Shown: in pieces, positions 1 through 15,193 of the stretch
Position numbering within the stretch: the stretch's first letter is position 1
How the letters are laid out: every line of letters begins with the position of its first letter
Assembly (NCBI RefSeq): GCF_949628215.1
Contig: NC_134277.1
Location: 127,395,463-127,459,462, forward strand
Length of the DNA: 64,000 nt
Direction of reading: 5' to 3'
From: Phalacrocorax aristotelis
Taxonomy: Eukaryota; Chordata; Aves; Suliformes; Phalacrocoracidae
Notes under the pieces: generated by a model
Told to the model about the DNA's origin: nothing
The model's input: only the letters and a program-made list of their open reading frames with translations
Databases searched by the model: none
Program-made: the position numbers and the translations under genes

Positions 1-1244
1 ATATAATGCCCATGCACACTGACAACTTCATACCCGTGCATCTGTATCTTACAAGTAGCAATAGCCAGAGAGGCTTATTTATTAACAGTCTGTACTCTGG
101 TAACCTTCAGTTTTACATCAATTTGAGACAGCTAAACAAAAAGTGCATTCTCACAAGGGGTGCCAGTCTCCAATATGTACATAATCACGTGGGGTTTTTT
201 TAAAATAATCAGCTGCAGTGTATTGGCAGCTTACCATTGTGTGGTTTTCATTTGGAGTACAAACAAGCTGCACATGCCATTATGGCAGGAGAGGGTCTGC
301 TCAACTTGCTAGCTAATGTTTTGATAATCAGTAGTTATGATTGTTCTATACAAGCAAAATGAGCCAGCCATGCTGTTACCGATTATCAGTGTGCCAGACA
401 GTATATTTTCACAAAATAATCAGAAAGCTCTGAGAAACTCCTTAGCACTCAAAAATTACATTTTTCTCTTAGAAAAAACATAATTTGAAGCCTTTTAACA
501 TTCCAGCTGTAAATCAAAGAATGGTAGCAGTGACTTCCTTAAAATCAGATAAACTTAAAACTCATGAAGGCAAACGATAATAAAGGCAAATAATAATAAA
601 GTGCTGATAAAGTTGATTTGTTCTGTGGACAGCTGGAGAGATTCTCTTTCACAGGAAAGATTAAGAAATTATTCCAGGTTGCAGAGCAAAGCAAACCCCA
701 CAAAAGGATTATTCTGTATGGAACAAATTCTGAGAATCTTCTCAATTTTCGTCCAGTCCCTACTCAACCAAAAGACTACCAATCCCAGTCCTAATGTCCT
801 TGCTTAGGAAAAGCTGACACTGACAGGAACAAGGGGCCTGTCTCAAATCAAGACTTTCTCAAAACTGAGTAAGGACCTGAGATTCTGGCTTTAAAATCAA
901 CAAACAAATGAAAACCCTACACTTAAATCCATTCTGCCCTCTACTACAGAAGTATTTTATGTCAATATGAAAAGAAAAAGCCTGGGATAGTAGATTCTTA
1001 CACAGAGCCACTGGGATAACAGATTCTGGCAGGAATCAGAGTCACTGTATATGACCTAGCACATTTATCAGTTCTGGAAGCCAGTTTCCCCCAATAAAAA
1101 AAACACAGTTACAAAAACACGTACATTTTCCCCATCTGGGGCACTGGCTGCTCTGTGGAAGTCTGCAGGGTCCTAAGCTCACTGAGAACAAAAATGATCT
1201 AAAAGCTGTTGCTGACCTTACTTTATTCCCAGCTCACACATAAA

Positions 1245-1560
1245 AACATAGAATGACAGGATAATTTATGTTGGAAGTGGCCTCAGAAGTTCAACCGCCT
1301 CCTTCCCCCATTCATAGCAGCACCAACTTCAAAGCTAGCTACTAATTCAAAGTCAGATCAGGTTGCTTAGGGCCTTGTCCAGCTAAGTTTTGCATATCTC
1401 CAGCAATGGAGATCCCACAACCTCTCTGGGTAACCTGTTCTGTGTTTGACCTCCTCCATAGTGAAGAATTTTTTCTCCTTGTATCTAACCAGAATCTCTC
1501 TTGCTGCAACCTGTGTCCCTTGCCTCTCACCCTTTCACACTCCCCAGGAGTCCCTGTTCA
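1245..1560 (-). mobile_element. CR1 LINE 3'-end scrap
   Basis: Read on the minus strand this is a diverged CR1 3' end. The tail CATAGAATGACAGG and the TGGAAGTGGCCTC segment match the usual start of a reversed CR1 3' UTR. They are followed by the CCAGCAATGGAGATCCCACAACCTC stretch and the GGGTAACCTGTTC segment characteristic of the C-terminal ORF2/3' UTR region. Identity fades beyond about 1530. It is old and lies within CA8 intron 3. Confidence 0.8.
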
Positions 1561-1673
1561 GGAGCCCAGGCACGAATTGCCCATGACTGCCAGAGCTGAC
1601 ACCTCTTGACTGACTCCTGAATGGCGCCTCTTTCTCGAGCCCTCTCAGCCATCCACCAATGTGAATGACCATG

Positions 1674-1703
1674 TTTCACCTAAGCTTGCTTTCACCTAAG
1701 CTT
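1674..1703. repeat. Short tandem duplication, 16-bp period
   Basis: TTTCACCTAAGCTT occurs twice, 16 bp apart, within CA8 intron 3. Confidence 0.8.
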
Positions 1704-4700
1704 ACCCAACTCTTGCAATGTCAGGAAAGTTCCTCCTAGCTCTGTCCCTCATCGCGGCATGCTGGTGTGCATCTGTCACCCAAGTGCCAGACCAAACATG
1801 AGGCAGGCTCATTCCTTATAGGAAAATACACCCTGAAATAAATCACAGCTCATCTTTTGCTATGAAATACCTGGTTAATGGTAAGGAGAGAAGAAGGACT
1901 CGAAGGACTCTCTACAATGTTTCTGCCCTCTTAACGTTACAAATCTCCATGTTCTTCATGATCATGATCTGCATGATCTTAATGTTACAAATTTGCTATA
2001 AACATGCAAAATCTGGAATGACTTGCTACCATGAAAAGGAGTCCATGTACTATAACTGCTTTCTTTATGAGTACTTACTGCTAAACTACTGAAACCCTAA
2101 TCTGTTGTTGGGATGCCTATAAAACACTGTTCAATGTGCAGTGTTTCAACTGATTAAGCCAGGCAGTTTGGAACAAAGCACCAAGCCCACACCCTACTGG
2201 AGTCAACAGGAAATATGTCAACAGCAAAACTCCTTCTGACCTCTCTGGCACCAGAACCAGGCCCTACAGAGGACTTATGCCTGATAAAACCACCAGCAGA
2301 TGAGGCAGCAGGAGGCAACATGAAACACCTGCCCAGCCTGGGTGTAGGTCTTGCCTCAACCTAATCGGCAACCATAGCCCATACTGCAAGAGACTGTGAC
2401 ATGGGGGATCCTTCTGTTTAACAGGCTCCTGTCTGTGCTCTACACACACTAGGAGACCATAATTTTTAAATAATTCCTCTTCAGATCTGCACGTTAAACT
2501 ATTAGAATATCAGATTGTGACACTATCATCACTACACTTGCTTGAATCCATGCTGCTGTTGCAATCAACCATTGTACTTTTTCCACTCTCTACACTCTTA
2601 CTCTTTACTAAGGAGCTAATTATTACAAAAGCTTCTTCAAGACATGCTGCATCATGTGTTTTGGAAAGCTTTGTTCCTTGGTCAGAACCAGGTTACACTG
2701 CTACTTCTTGTTAGCTGTGCAACTAGCAATTACAAGCTCCAGAAAAGTCTGCTTAGTCTAGTAATATTACAGGACAAGAAGTCATCTAAGGATGAGAGAT
2801 ATGTTATTGCTCTCATATCTTCCCAAATCTTATTTCAATTCATATAGGCTGTACCGCAAAAGACTAATAGGTTAATACTGCATCACCACATCTTAACCAG
2901 AGTTGCATCTAAAACATCTTAGTCTAGAAATTTTGAGCATATTGCTTTTTGTCATATTCCTGTCACTGCTGAGAAAACTCTGTTTTGATTCCACATAATA
3001 CATCTCAGGGATGAATCTATATCCCTAAGGTAAATCAAGGCAGCTTTAGAGCTGCTCTGCTAAACACTGTAGAGCTAAGAACTGTTCTCCTGGTCTCACC
3101 CAAGTTTGCCAGAGATCAGTATATTCCAGTTTCATTCACAGCATGCCATAAAAGCTGAGGAGGGAGCAGTACAAATGTGAAACTCTGGCTACATAACTAG
3201 GGCCAGCATAAAGTCTTTTTCCTGGTTTAAGAGGGATGAAATGGAGCTGAGGATTTCAGCTAGTAATAACAGAAGGCAACACAGCCCAGTCTTACAACAA
3301 TGATATGCAATTTCAACAACACAAATATTGCATAAACAACATCATAGGAGGAGAAAATGTGGAAAAATTGTGTCTTGCTATTATACATGTGCACAAGAAT
3401 TTATGAGTTGATACTTGACTTGGCACTGAACTGTTTCAGGAAGCAATTGACTAAGCTGCTGGCAGTGACCATAACATACAGTAATTAAGTTCCAACTCCT
3501 CACAAGGGGACCGAACTAAGGATATGACCAGGGCACACAGCTTCAAGAAAAGCGATTAAAAAAGTAGAAAGTTAGTTATTAACAGCCTGAAGGAGAGGTT
3601 TAGGAAATTAAAGTTAATGTAATCGATACAGAAACTGTTTGAAAATGTCTTAGGAGAAGCAGGAGTATGTGTACATACTCCACGCCACAGAAAAAGAAAC
3701 AAAACCCATAAAGTAACTAAGCCTGCACGGTTAAACATTATAGTTTAACCTATAGTTTAAATTATAGTCGAGGTAAATATGCTTCCTTTGAAAATGCAAA
3801 TGCGGGTAAAAGCAAATGACCAGATCATGAACTCCGGCCAAAATAAAGAAGAAGAGGAGGACACGGAAGTAGCCAAGGGAGTTAGGTTATTAATCAGTGT
3901 AGCTGGTTTATGCTTTTAGACTTGAATTTTTTAGTGTTTCCATTGTGGATAGATGCCAAAATGCCACTGAATTTCAGTAGAAATCAGATCGTCTTTAAAA
4001 TTTCATACATAGATCACTGTCATAAAAAAAGGACACAAAGGGAACTCTGTGCCTATCTTTGAAAGCAATGCTAATTTGAGAACTAAGAGAGACAAGCTGA
4101 AAGCAGTGCCAAGAAACACAGATGACAACACTGTTAGTTTTTAAAACCTCCTGATTAATACAATGTGGGCGAAGGGAAAGCACAGCTTCTGCTGAACTTC
4201 TGCTTGTGTTCAAGATCTGGCAGGTCTAGTCTGTGGATTAACCGTCAGGCTCCAGGTATGTACAGAACAATATGACATTCCCTGAACAAAGAAGTCTGTA
4301 ATCTAAAATCAGAGAAATTAGGTGCAAACAAATCAAGTTGGAGCAGAGTACAAGGTATCCTGGAGGTACTGTTTAAACAACTTTGCAGTCACAGTGTGAG
4401 ATACTGTATGGCTCAGGTCGAAAGCTAAATTCATAGCTAAAACTTGCAGAATAAATGCTTGACTGGGACATGGGTAGTCCAGAACCCTTGCTGACTGGTT
4501 CTTTCCTCTCCATGAACATCTTTGAATGACAGCGGAACTGTAACATGGCTGTAGATAAACTTACTTTAGTTAGATCATAAAAGGGTGGGCTGCGAAGACA
4601 CCTTCCAAAATCTATCTCCAAAAAACCAGCTAAGCAACAGCAAAAGTGGTCTAGGCAATTATGTGGCATACCTTCAGGTGTGTGTGCCACTGAAACGGTA

Positions 4701-7700
4701 AGGAACACTGGGACTACTGAAATATTTGAAGCATCTCAGGCAACACTCTCACAGTTGCTGTAGGTAATCACTTACGCTAAAGAAGTATCTACATTGGTAA
4801 GCCACAGTGAAAAATAACAACGAAACGTTGCACCATCTAACATTAACCACGGTCCCGTGTTCCCTTTGAACAGTATAATCATATGCAGTAGCCTCATTTC
4901 AGACAAAGAACTGTTGGTCCATTGAAGAAATTAAATTAACAGCAGGAAGTACTGATGTATATGGAGGGATTCAAAAGACTACAGTTACGAACAGTAAGCT
5001 AAAAAGAAAAGTAATGGGAACCGTAAAATATCCAACCAAGTGCTCTTCTTTCTGTTCTGGCAAAAGAAGCTAAAAGGCTAAAAAAAGAAAATTAATTTAT
5101 ACTTAACTATAAAGGGAAAAATGGATCTTGTGTCCCTCTTTTAAACACAGATGGACTAACTCTTCAGAGAAGGGCTTCATTTCCACTGTATACAAGGTTA
5201 GGAAACAGGAAGGGCATGCAATGAGGCTGACACACAGCCTAATGACACTGCAGTTCTCTTAGCGGTCCAAGGGAGGCAAGGCATAGGGCATGAACAACCA
5301 TAACACCAACGTCTCTACCTGTCTTAGTTTTTGTGAAGGACATCAGTCCACACAAAGCTCTGCAAACCCTACCTAGACTTCTTTTGTCCAGGCCTTGAAC
5401 TGAAGATCAAATTACCTCATTCGCTCACAGAGGCTGCTGACGTGACATTAGCTATCTGTTCCTTAGGAAAACCATTGGCAAAACATCGAAGGGTCTAGGG
5501 GAAACAGAGGATGCTGTAACTTGTAATTTCTGTGTATTTAGTTTTTCTTCCCATGTGAAAGCACAAGCACTGCTTATTTCTACTGGCACACACAGGAGAT
5601 GAAAATAAAACAGGAATTAATCAAGAATGAACGTTTTTCCAACTGTTATAAAATTAAACAGTCTAAGGAATGAAAAAGACAAAACACCCTTGATTCCAGA
5701 TTGCTGACTTTCAGTATCAATACTACCAGTCAGAAAATTAAAAGCTACGAAGTTATATTACTGTCAGATTCATAGGTCAGGCTCTTTCTTCACTGTGCCA
5801 GGTTTCTGCTCAGTATGTGAAGCAAGGAGAACCATGCAGCAGGTTGTTGTTCCCTGATACCATGTCTAGCCCCAACAAAAATGTAGGCTGAGATGCCCTG
5901 GGTCTGCCCCCACCTGTGTAACAGGAACAAATACACATTCAAGCCTTTATTCTTCCTTCCCTTGAACTATGAAGGCCAGGAAGGAAAATGCAAGGATTTT
6001 AGTGCATCCTGCTTTTACTTTGGATTCTTGCCAACCTGAGTGGGTGTATGTGTGTGTCTGCATGTGTTTTATAGCTCCACAGTTAGAAAGACTGAAGCTT
6101 GGGAAAAGGACTGGCTCTCAATAAACAGTTGATTATATTACAGGCTGGCAATGCCATCAAGAAGACAGAAAACACAAAGTGCTATGGGTTAAGCATTTAG
6201 TTCTGGAAGTGTTATTTATATGACTAAGCATTTAATATAACCATGTCCAATTCCACAGTGTTGGCTGCAATCTGTTGCCCTGGATTTAAAACCAGACTGC
6301 TTGTATGTAGAAGGATTTAAATCACTGATTTACTTTTTAACAATATGAAGGCAGAATAAAATATACTTATTCACCACTAATTTATTAAGTCTTATTAATA
6401 ACTGATTTGAATTCCACAGACCTCTGTGTTTCAAAGCTAAGGGTCTCTCTAAATAGGTGAGAATCAGCAGCTGCACATTATCTTCTTAAGTCATAATCTT
6501 GACTGTTCTCCAGTGAGCAGTTGCTCTTCTACTACACTCCTCTAGGAAACTCATGTCAGGGTTTTTTTTCTGTAATGTTGGCTAAGCTTCCATTGAAATA
6601 ATAAAGTACATTATGCATCTCCAACAGTTTTCTCTTGAACTGCAAGTTTGCAGATTGCATAATGCATGATTTTCTGCTCTCCTGAAGTTCCATAAACTTC
6701 CCAAATTTTGTTAAACTTTAACTGTTCCCCAGTCCAGTTCATTATGTGGCTTAATGCTGGCACAGTGAGAAAGCAGGAATGACCAGTGAGACTATCTCAG
6801 TGGCAACGGTGTGGTCTGTGGACGAGGGCATAAGATAGCCTTGCAGTTAAATTGCTGAGCTGGTATTTACAACCTAAAGTAGGTATTTTGGTACTACGGT
6901 GTCTGCAAGTCTTACTAGAAGTCAAGCACCTAGGTATCATGAGTCAGTTCTCTGTCAGTTCTGAAAAAGGCATCATGTATTACCATGGCTAAATAATTTA
7001 ATCCCTTTGAACTTGTTTTCCACCAGTTCATTGACAATAGCGGAATTTGTCTCTGTCACACTGATGTTTTAACAATTACATTATTTGTGCTTGTGATGCA
7101 CTCAGGCATGACAGCAAGTACCTGTGGAAGCCTCCAAAGGTTTTCAGCTCTTAGATGATCTGTAAGTTATGACCTGTAAAATGGACAGAGCCATGGCTGC
7201 ACCATTAGCACAAAAAAAAAAAAACCACAAAATTTGAGGTTTAGCATCAGAAATCTATTATCTCCCTCTTAGAGTACTCACTTATGCACTGGGGCCAACC
7301 TAGGAAATGGCCCTGACACAATCATACAGTGTGAAAAGGGAGGAAATAAGGAATCTCGTTTTCCAGCTTGTTCCACAAATGACCGATCTTAGATAGAAAA
7401 ACAGTTAGGCCTAGTGGTTAGGGCAAAGTGCAGAGGAAAACCAAACAGGAAAACCAAGGTACCAGGAAACTGAGGCAAGATGCAAGCAGAGTGCCAGCAA
7501 CAATCATGGCAGAAATTATAAAATTATGTACAACTGAAGCAAATAACGTCAAGGGCACATAGCCAAAAAAAACCATCAAGGAAGAAACTTGAACAGCCGT
7601 CTTCTTGTGCTCAAACTTGGGCTTAAATCCTCCACAGAAGTCCCATCTTCTAAGTAACTACACAAGCTCTTCCACCCCAGCAGAGCGGAAACACAAGTAA

Positions 7701-10700
7701 CCATCTTGTTAGAGTTGGGAATGGGGTTTGCAATAGGGGAGGTCATGATAGCAGCCTCTATATCCATGTCACCAAGACACTCCTGTGAGAAAGTAGAGTA
7801 ACGAGAAAGCAAAGCTATAATTCCGCTCAAGGAGTGGAAAAGATTCACATCTTTTAAAAAAGTATCAGAGACTATATTGTTTCCACCGAAGGCAGGGATT
7901 GCTAAGAGCTATTTTGTTCAAGGTTATTTGCCAGCCTCCGTGAGGATGCAGCACCACCAAACCTGTTAGTAAAGGCTGTGACAGAACCTTGCATTTTAGC
8001 CCAGAACAACTGGAAGAAAATTTGGCGCAAAATGTCTATTACAGGTGAAGTGTAAAGACTGTCCTCAGCTCTTGGCAGAACTAAACCAATAAGCTGAGGT
8101 AAGATGGAACAGGGAGCCCAAAGAAAGGCTCCCTTCTTGAGTCAGTCCTCATTTTCTTCTCATTCTCGTTTCCTTTACCCAACTTCTCTCCATCTGTCAC
8201 ATTTCTCCTTAGAAGAGTTTTTCCTAATCTGCTCAGTTATTTGTAGTTTGGACCATTTATTTCTTAGAAGAATACTGAAATTCTCCATCCTGGTAGAAGT
8301 TATAAATCACAGGCTATCACAACTGCCACCTCAGAAGAGTTTAGGTGCATATGAGCCACAAAGCTTCTCCACACAAGACTGGCTGTAAATAAGACAACTC
8401 TTAAAAGAGAGACAAAAGGATAAAGAAGCTTCAGTGTAGACTGCCAAGGCCACTCTTGTTTGACCTGGGGTCTGGCAGCTTGTATGTCATCCATAATTCA
8501 AAAAATAAATTGCAGATTTTGCACAGAAGGGAAATCACATTTGCTACCTCTGAAGCCATGTACGGTTCTTCCACAGAGCTTAGCTAAGCATTTCTCAGGC
8601 ACTAGCCAAGCTAAAAGCACGTTTGTGTTAGCACGTCAGCCTATTTTTGCACTTGCTTTCTTCATGAATCCACAATATAAAGCACACAGATGTATTCTCT
8701 GAAAAATTCAAACTGTATGTGTCTGAGTAAAACAAGGGCCAATCCAAGCTCATATCGACAAATTACCTAGAAACAAAGTATACTTCAGAGACTGCAGTGC
8801 CTATTTAGGTCAAATTAACCCTCAACCATAATAAAAATATAATACTAAAAGAGCTTAGCAACTAGCAAGCTCAAGAGTCATAAGCTGCTCATGTTTGCTT
8901 TTACAATGATGGTAATTTGTTTTTTATCTTGTTGTTGGCTTTCTGCTTCCCAGTATACTGGGAGGGGATGGAAACCTCCCAGCTCTGTATCACTACAAAA
9001 AAATCCAAACAGAAGTTACATCGATTAGGAGACCACAGAGTGTACAGTACATAGTAAAACACAGAAAAATACTTAAACACCTGCACATATGGGGCTAGGA
9101 TCCCACGTAATACAATTCACTGACAGCCCTAGAATTGGTGCTAGGACCAATTTTGCCCATGGAGTGCTGTGTAAAGCTAAGTATTATTGTTATGTTCATA
9201 AATGGCATCTATATAATGTATAAAAGATTGTTTCTGTATAAATCATTGCAGATTTGGGAAACAAAACTGAAAACATCTGCTTAGATATTGGCCTGATTTT
9301 CCTGTGTTTTTCCATAAGTCTGTCCTGAAAAATTAGATGATGTCCAATGGGCATATCTACTTTAAACTATTATTAATCTGTTTTTCATAACTTGTCAAGG
9401 ATACAGCTATTACATTAATGTCATCATCCTCTTACAAGACACACTGTTTTAATCAGAGCTCACAGTATTCATCCACAATGATTCCAAAATTTAGAAAATC
9501 ATCCAAGCCTTTGAGTAACAAGTTAATTTTCCGCCAGAAAACTTGGATCATTTCTGAGCAGACTTCCAGACCTCAGCACAAAGCTACATAAACCCTTCTG
9601 GAATCTATTCTTTTTGCCTCATGTCAAGTTCACGGCTGCCTGAGCAAGATATTCTTCATTCATAGGTCTTGTGCTGCCAAAGTGAGCTGAATTAATTAAT
9701 TTTTTTTCACAAGCAGGTAATCAGTGCAATCAGCTAAGACAACAGGATCTAATCCTTGGTTGAAAACCTTTTCCTTTAGGGTTTATGACTGGGATCATAG
9801 TCCCATTAAAGCTACTACAAAAAATCCACAGATATCAGAACTGAGCTCACACAGTAGAAACTCCTGTCATTATGGATTAAATCCTGCTTGCCATTCACAC
9901 TGACCCAGTCCCACTGCAGCTTCTAAGTCTCTGAGTAAAGAGGGAGACACACACTTGCATTCACACTGTCTCCCAGGCCTTCTACTACAGTTACAAATAC
10001 TGTTTGTGGGGGTATTTTAACCCAAATAATTTCCTAACAAGCTAATAAGAAACTGATTAAAACAGACAGCAAGACTAAATAGTGTTGGCAAAGAATAAAT
10101 TTCCATGTTGAAAGCAGGACACCTCCTCTCAAGAAATGCCATAAAGGAGGTGCACAGCGTGCAGGTATCTGATTTCAGAGCTGGGCACAGAGAAACCCCC
10201 ACACTGAAGACTCTTAAAGTCTTGAGTAGATAGGCATAATGTTAACAGCCCAACCTGAAGCCCTAAATCTGTAACTCTGATGAGATCTGTATGCCGGCAC
10301 CATTTCACATGAACAAAGGAAAACTTAATGGTTTAAATCAGATCAAGGGTAGGATGTTTTCTGCATTATATTTAACTTCATTGCAGCAGGTATTTCAGTA
10401 AGTCTAAGAGAGTCTAGAGAATTAATTAGTCTGCTCTTCATCATACAACAGAAAGGAACCTTTTTCTCCTGTACAGAACTGATTCTGGTCCTTCTGGCAA
10501 CTGGATTTTCTTCTGTCCTACTGAACAACTGCAGGACAGACAGTAATACAGTTTTTCATCTTCCTGCACATCTTGGAAACACTTTGAAAATTACTTTCTG
10601 CCAATCCTCTTCTCCTGAGAGTTTCACATGATTCACAGCTAATATAATCCTACATTTCAAAGAGGATGGATTACAGAGAATTATCCTCCTGGTCATATTA

Positions 10701-13700
10701 CAAGGGGTGAAAGGAAACTTTTTATTTTCTCAGATACAGTTTTATTTCAGAGCAGCAACCTGGAATCACCTGTTCCCTTACAGTCAGATTGCACCTTTGG
10801 TCACAGCACCACTTGAGTTACTAAGAGGAAGAAACACCTTTAAGGCATAGTTTTCCTTGTTCCCCTCCACTTCAAAAGCAGTGAATACTTTTTTTTCTTC
10901 TATAAAACATCACTGATGCCATCATATAGTTCACTTTTTGCTGCTGTCTTTCCTGTCTTTTTTTGCCTGTAAGTTGATTCAGCCTGGCACTATAGTGTGC
11001 TGTGTTTATACAGAGATTGAGTACAGTGGGACTCCATTTTTAGCTGCCCTTATTTTAACTTTGTTAATAACAAAAATAAATAGCAGCAATTTGCTATTCC
11101 TGTCCCACTCTATCTCCCTCTTATACATCAAAGGAAAGGGAGACAGTCAGAGCTTTATTAGTTCTTCATTTGCTCTTCCTCCTTCTCCAATCCATGCTCT
11201 TGGCATGAAGGAGAGGAATAGAGATGTCAAATAGTTCCTCCCTTTCTTACACCTAAATCATGTTCAGGTAACTCAGATGTGGGTATAAGTGTGGATTTTA
11301 CCGCTCTGTGGAAATACGTACTGTAAAGCACGATCTAATCTTTGGTACCTTGTTCCATTTGCTGGCAAAAAACAGTCTCTCTATGTCAAGACCATTACTA
11401 AATATTTAGCACAGGCAGTGGCCAAAGTAACTTCGGCCAAAAGGCAAAGCAACACTGCTTATGTGCAGTACAAGTAATTGGTGAGAAAGATTTCTGGAGG
11501 AAGTTGCGCAAGTGTCCCCTTCCAATTTCTGTCCAAAAGGCAAGAATGGCCTTCATGCTCTTGTTTTCATGGAACAGAGAGAGGAGTGTTGTACCAATAT
11601 GTACAGCCCTCTGCTTTTCCTTTGACAACTATTTATTGTTTTATCCTGCTTTCCTGACTGACTGCAAACACAGATGTTTCAGCGAAAATTATAACACTGG
11701 CATATTACCGTCAACATTCTGGTTTCTTCAGTCAAGGAAGGTGGAAAACACATCTTTGCTGAATGTCATATAATAATAAAAATAACAATGAACAGCCTCT
11801 AAGCCACGTGTATGTTTTCAACAGTGTGAATTATTTCAAGAAGCTGTTCCAGAGGTTACATAAGCTTAATAGTCTAACTCATTTCACCGTGAACCTATAC
11901 ATCCTAACCACATGCAAAGGCCCCAGCTGTCTAGTAAGAAATAATAGATTTTTACACCAAGACATGAGATATTACCCAATTAACACAGGATATTGGCTAA
12001 TTTCTATAAAAGCAGTTATGGCATCAAAGGTGAAAGAGACTAAGGAAGCAACTGATGTCTGCTCTTCCAAACTTTGAAAAATAACACTCTGTTTTTAAAG
12101 TCATCCTTTACAAAGATCATGACAATCTGAAGCTGTTCCACAACTATTTGGTCCAATGTAATAAAATAAAATAAAGCCTTACAGTCTTCAGTCCTAAAAA
12201 AACTGACTGCTGCTCCAGTCAATACATAGTCTTAGCTAGTCATCTCAGGTAGATAACTTCAAACTCAAAGCTGGTTTCTGTAGAACTGCTCAGGTTTTAT
12301 AATAGTGTAATGGAGTACATAATCTGCGCTTAGTCTGTTGTGCTGTTAATGTACCCACTTAAACCAAGCACTTATGTTTTCATACTACTGCTTATCCCCT
12401 TGACTTGTCTTCCTCACACAAAGAGAGGAGAATTTAAAATCCTTACCATTTGCTTTGCAAATCATTTCTAGTTTCTTAGGAAAATGTCCTTCTAGAGTGG
12501 CTCCACTGGCAGAAGATCCAAACTTATGCACTTGGTGCTCAACATATTTCTAGGCATGCATTTGTGCACAAACAACTGCCAGCTTATTTTGTATGTAGTA
12601 CAGGATGAAAGCATAAACTATGTCAGACTGCTTGTATATAGCCAAAATAGGCACCCATTACTGTTTGTGTCCAGTAACTAACAAACCTGGCGAAGATCAA
12701 GCCCTATATACATTCAGAATACAGTGATTTCCAACAACCATCTAACCCAATGCTAATGTTAAAAGTTAAGAAAATGAGATTTCCTGGACCCTTGATCAAA
12801 ATGGTTGTTCTCCACAAGGAAAAAAAAATTAGATGGGGCAATCCCTGGAAAGGAAACTGAAAATCTTCCATTCTGGAGTCTCAGGTGTACTACTTCAGGA
12901 ATATTTATAGTGGTCACAAGCACCTGTTTTATTATTGCTCAAGTATAATATTTGATTTGGACAGTTTGAGATGGATTTAGTATAGCAGCTCTTTGTGCAT
13001 ATAGCAGAAGGAAATGCAGCTCATCTGTCGAACAAACTGCTCTGTACTTTCTTGCAACATGGGGCAGAAGATGATGAACTGGCTCAGCCAGTACACCTGT
13101 GTACAACTGACCTTGGATACGACAAGCTATGCTGTCTTTTTCTGCCAGAAAAATTAATCTGCACAAGGATCTGTTTACAAAATTACACATCCACACTGTA
13201 TTTAAGATGTATTACGAGTCCAATATTTTCTGCTACAGAATTTTTGCATCAGTAATTATTTCTTGGAGATGAGAGTTTGGTTGAAAGCTGCTTAGATGCA
13301 AGAGGCAGGATAACACCAGCTTGCTCGCCTCCAGGTGATGTTCTTCAACTGTGCCAGAATTCTGCTTGTGCAGCTGCCATGCTGCTTTTAAAGTAGGTGA
13401 AGAATGAAATTCCTTCTGATTAAGTTTGTTGTTTGGCATCTCTGGGTCAAGTATCTTTTTCTCTAGACTGATCTGGAGTAGAGAATTCTGGGGTTTCTGC
13501 AGATTATCAATAGACTGTTCTCACATACCACCAACACTGTTTGTGAAGTCGCAGAGGAGACAGGAGACCCTGATACATTCCCAAGTACAGTTCTTGACAG
13601 TTCACGTCAATATTTCTTGATCATCACATTCTGGATCAGCCTTGAGGAAAAGCAGTAAGCAGAGCTGTTTCGTAATGAACAAGCCACTTCCTGCCTCAGG

Positions 13701-13942
13701 GGAACACTGCAGTGTCCTAAAGGTCTTACTGCCCATATAAATCACATTGTATATATTATGCCAGGTAACCAGGACACTGAGGCGATTCCTCTGCTTTCCC
13801 TTTGCTTGATGAGTATTCCCCATTCAAGCAATTCTCCTGCATTGCCAGAATCTGCCTGAAATCAACCTGCAAAGAGGATCTATGCATAGATGTGGTGCTC
13901 AGGGACATGGTTTAGTGATGGACTTGGCAGTCTCAAGTTTAC

Positions 13943-13996
13943 AGTTGGACTCGATGATCTTAAAAGTCTTTTCTAACCTAAATGATTCTATGATTC
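13943..13996 (+). mobile_element. CR1 LINE tail, about 54 bp
   Basis: Only the terminal CR1 3' UTR is present: a TTGGACTCGATGATCTTAAA core, then TTTTCTAACCTAAATG and two ATTCTATG-type units. It is nearly the same as the tail at 55013-55074 and the reversed tail at about 59.95 kb. It is an extreme 5' truncation inside CA8 intron 3. Confidence 0.8.
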
Positions 13997-15193
13997 GCCT
14001 CAACTTAACCTGCAAAGCCCCTGTGAGTGACTTTCTATACAGGGTGTTTTGATGGACCGGTGCAAAATAGCGAACAGCAGAGACCAAAATCGGACCCACA
14101 ACTCTTGAAGAAAGTACTTGAACAACCCTACAAATTAGATTGATGGTGTAAGTCCACAAGCTTTTCACACTTAGCTCTGCAGTAGTTGCTCTAATATATT
14201 TTATACCCTTTCTGCAAAGCAGTTCTACTCTAGCATTCTGGCACTCAGGTATATAATGCTACAGTAACAAATTTCCTAGCACTGACCAACCCAGAGAAAA
14301 AGGAAACAGAGTTTCAGGTTCGTGAGGGATTATGATGGACAAATAAGGCAAAAATTACTCAAAGAACTCTGAAAAAAACTTGAATTTCTTTAAAGCCAAT
14401 AGTGCACAACAAATGAAATAAAAGATGCAAGGCCAAAGTCACCAACCATCAGGGTTGGTACCTGTTAAAACTAGTCTTGCAGCCCAGGGCCTAAGGGATA
14501 GTCCAAGCCACTCCTTGACAAGTGTAAGCAATGGGACAGTGGGAAGTGAAGTATTATGATGAACAGCTGCTGGAGGGCAGGAGAAATAGGTTCTAGCATC
14601 TGGGTTGCCTAGGAGCCCAAACTGACACCTCATGAACAGCTGAAATTTTTCAGACTGCATTATCACTTTGCTTCTGTTTCAAAATTTTGTAATTCATTGA
14701 GATATTACAGAACATTCCCAAGAATATCACATAATCTTCAGTTTTCATGTATGTAAAGTTATTTCATGAACAAATGGCTCTAAACTTACTCCAGATTTGC
14801 CTAAGTTGCTATTATTCACCATGGAAATATTTCCAGTGGCTAGTTCTCCCCATGTATAGCTATTAGTCAAGGTGACATAGGAAGTGTTGAAACGGCAGAT
14901 CTTGTTAGAACACTAATATTATTAAGACAAAGTTAATAATTCTGTAAGTTAACTTTATGGCCAATTAATCACACAATGTGATGAGTGCTGGAGGCATTCT
15001 ATTCCAGATGCATATCCTAATTTACCTGCACTAAAGCACAGCTCAGCAAGATACCTTTGTGGCTGAAATATAAAGCAATAAAATGCTGAGCTAAAAAAAA
15101 CTCTCTTTTGAACTACCAGGAATTCAGGCTATGAAATACAACTTTTTTGCATTTAGCAGGTGTTATGCAATGCAGTGTCAGTGTCACTCTTAC

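Larger units (their letters stand above)
1..15193 (-). other. CA8: CA8 intron 3 (partial, continues beyond the left edge)
   Basis: The intron opens with the exon 3 donor gtaaga at 15193 and continues off the window. It is AT-rich, with scattered short open frames of fewer than 112 codons, none resembling a known protein. I looked for CA8 exon 4 by its expected peptide ends (a start near IHWN, an end near ALFVQ) and did not find it. The only transposon remains I recognise are a CR1 scrap near 1.25-1.56 kb and a roughly 54-bp CR1 tail at 13.94 kb. Confidence 0.8.
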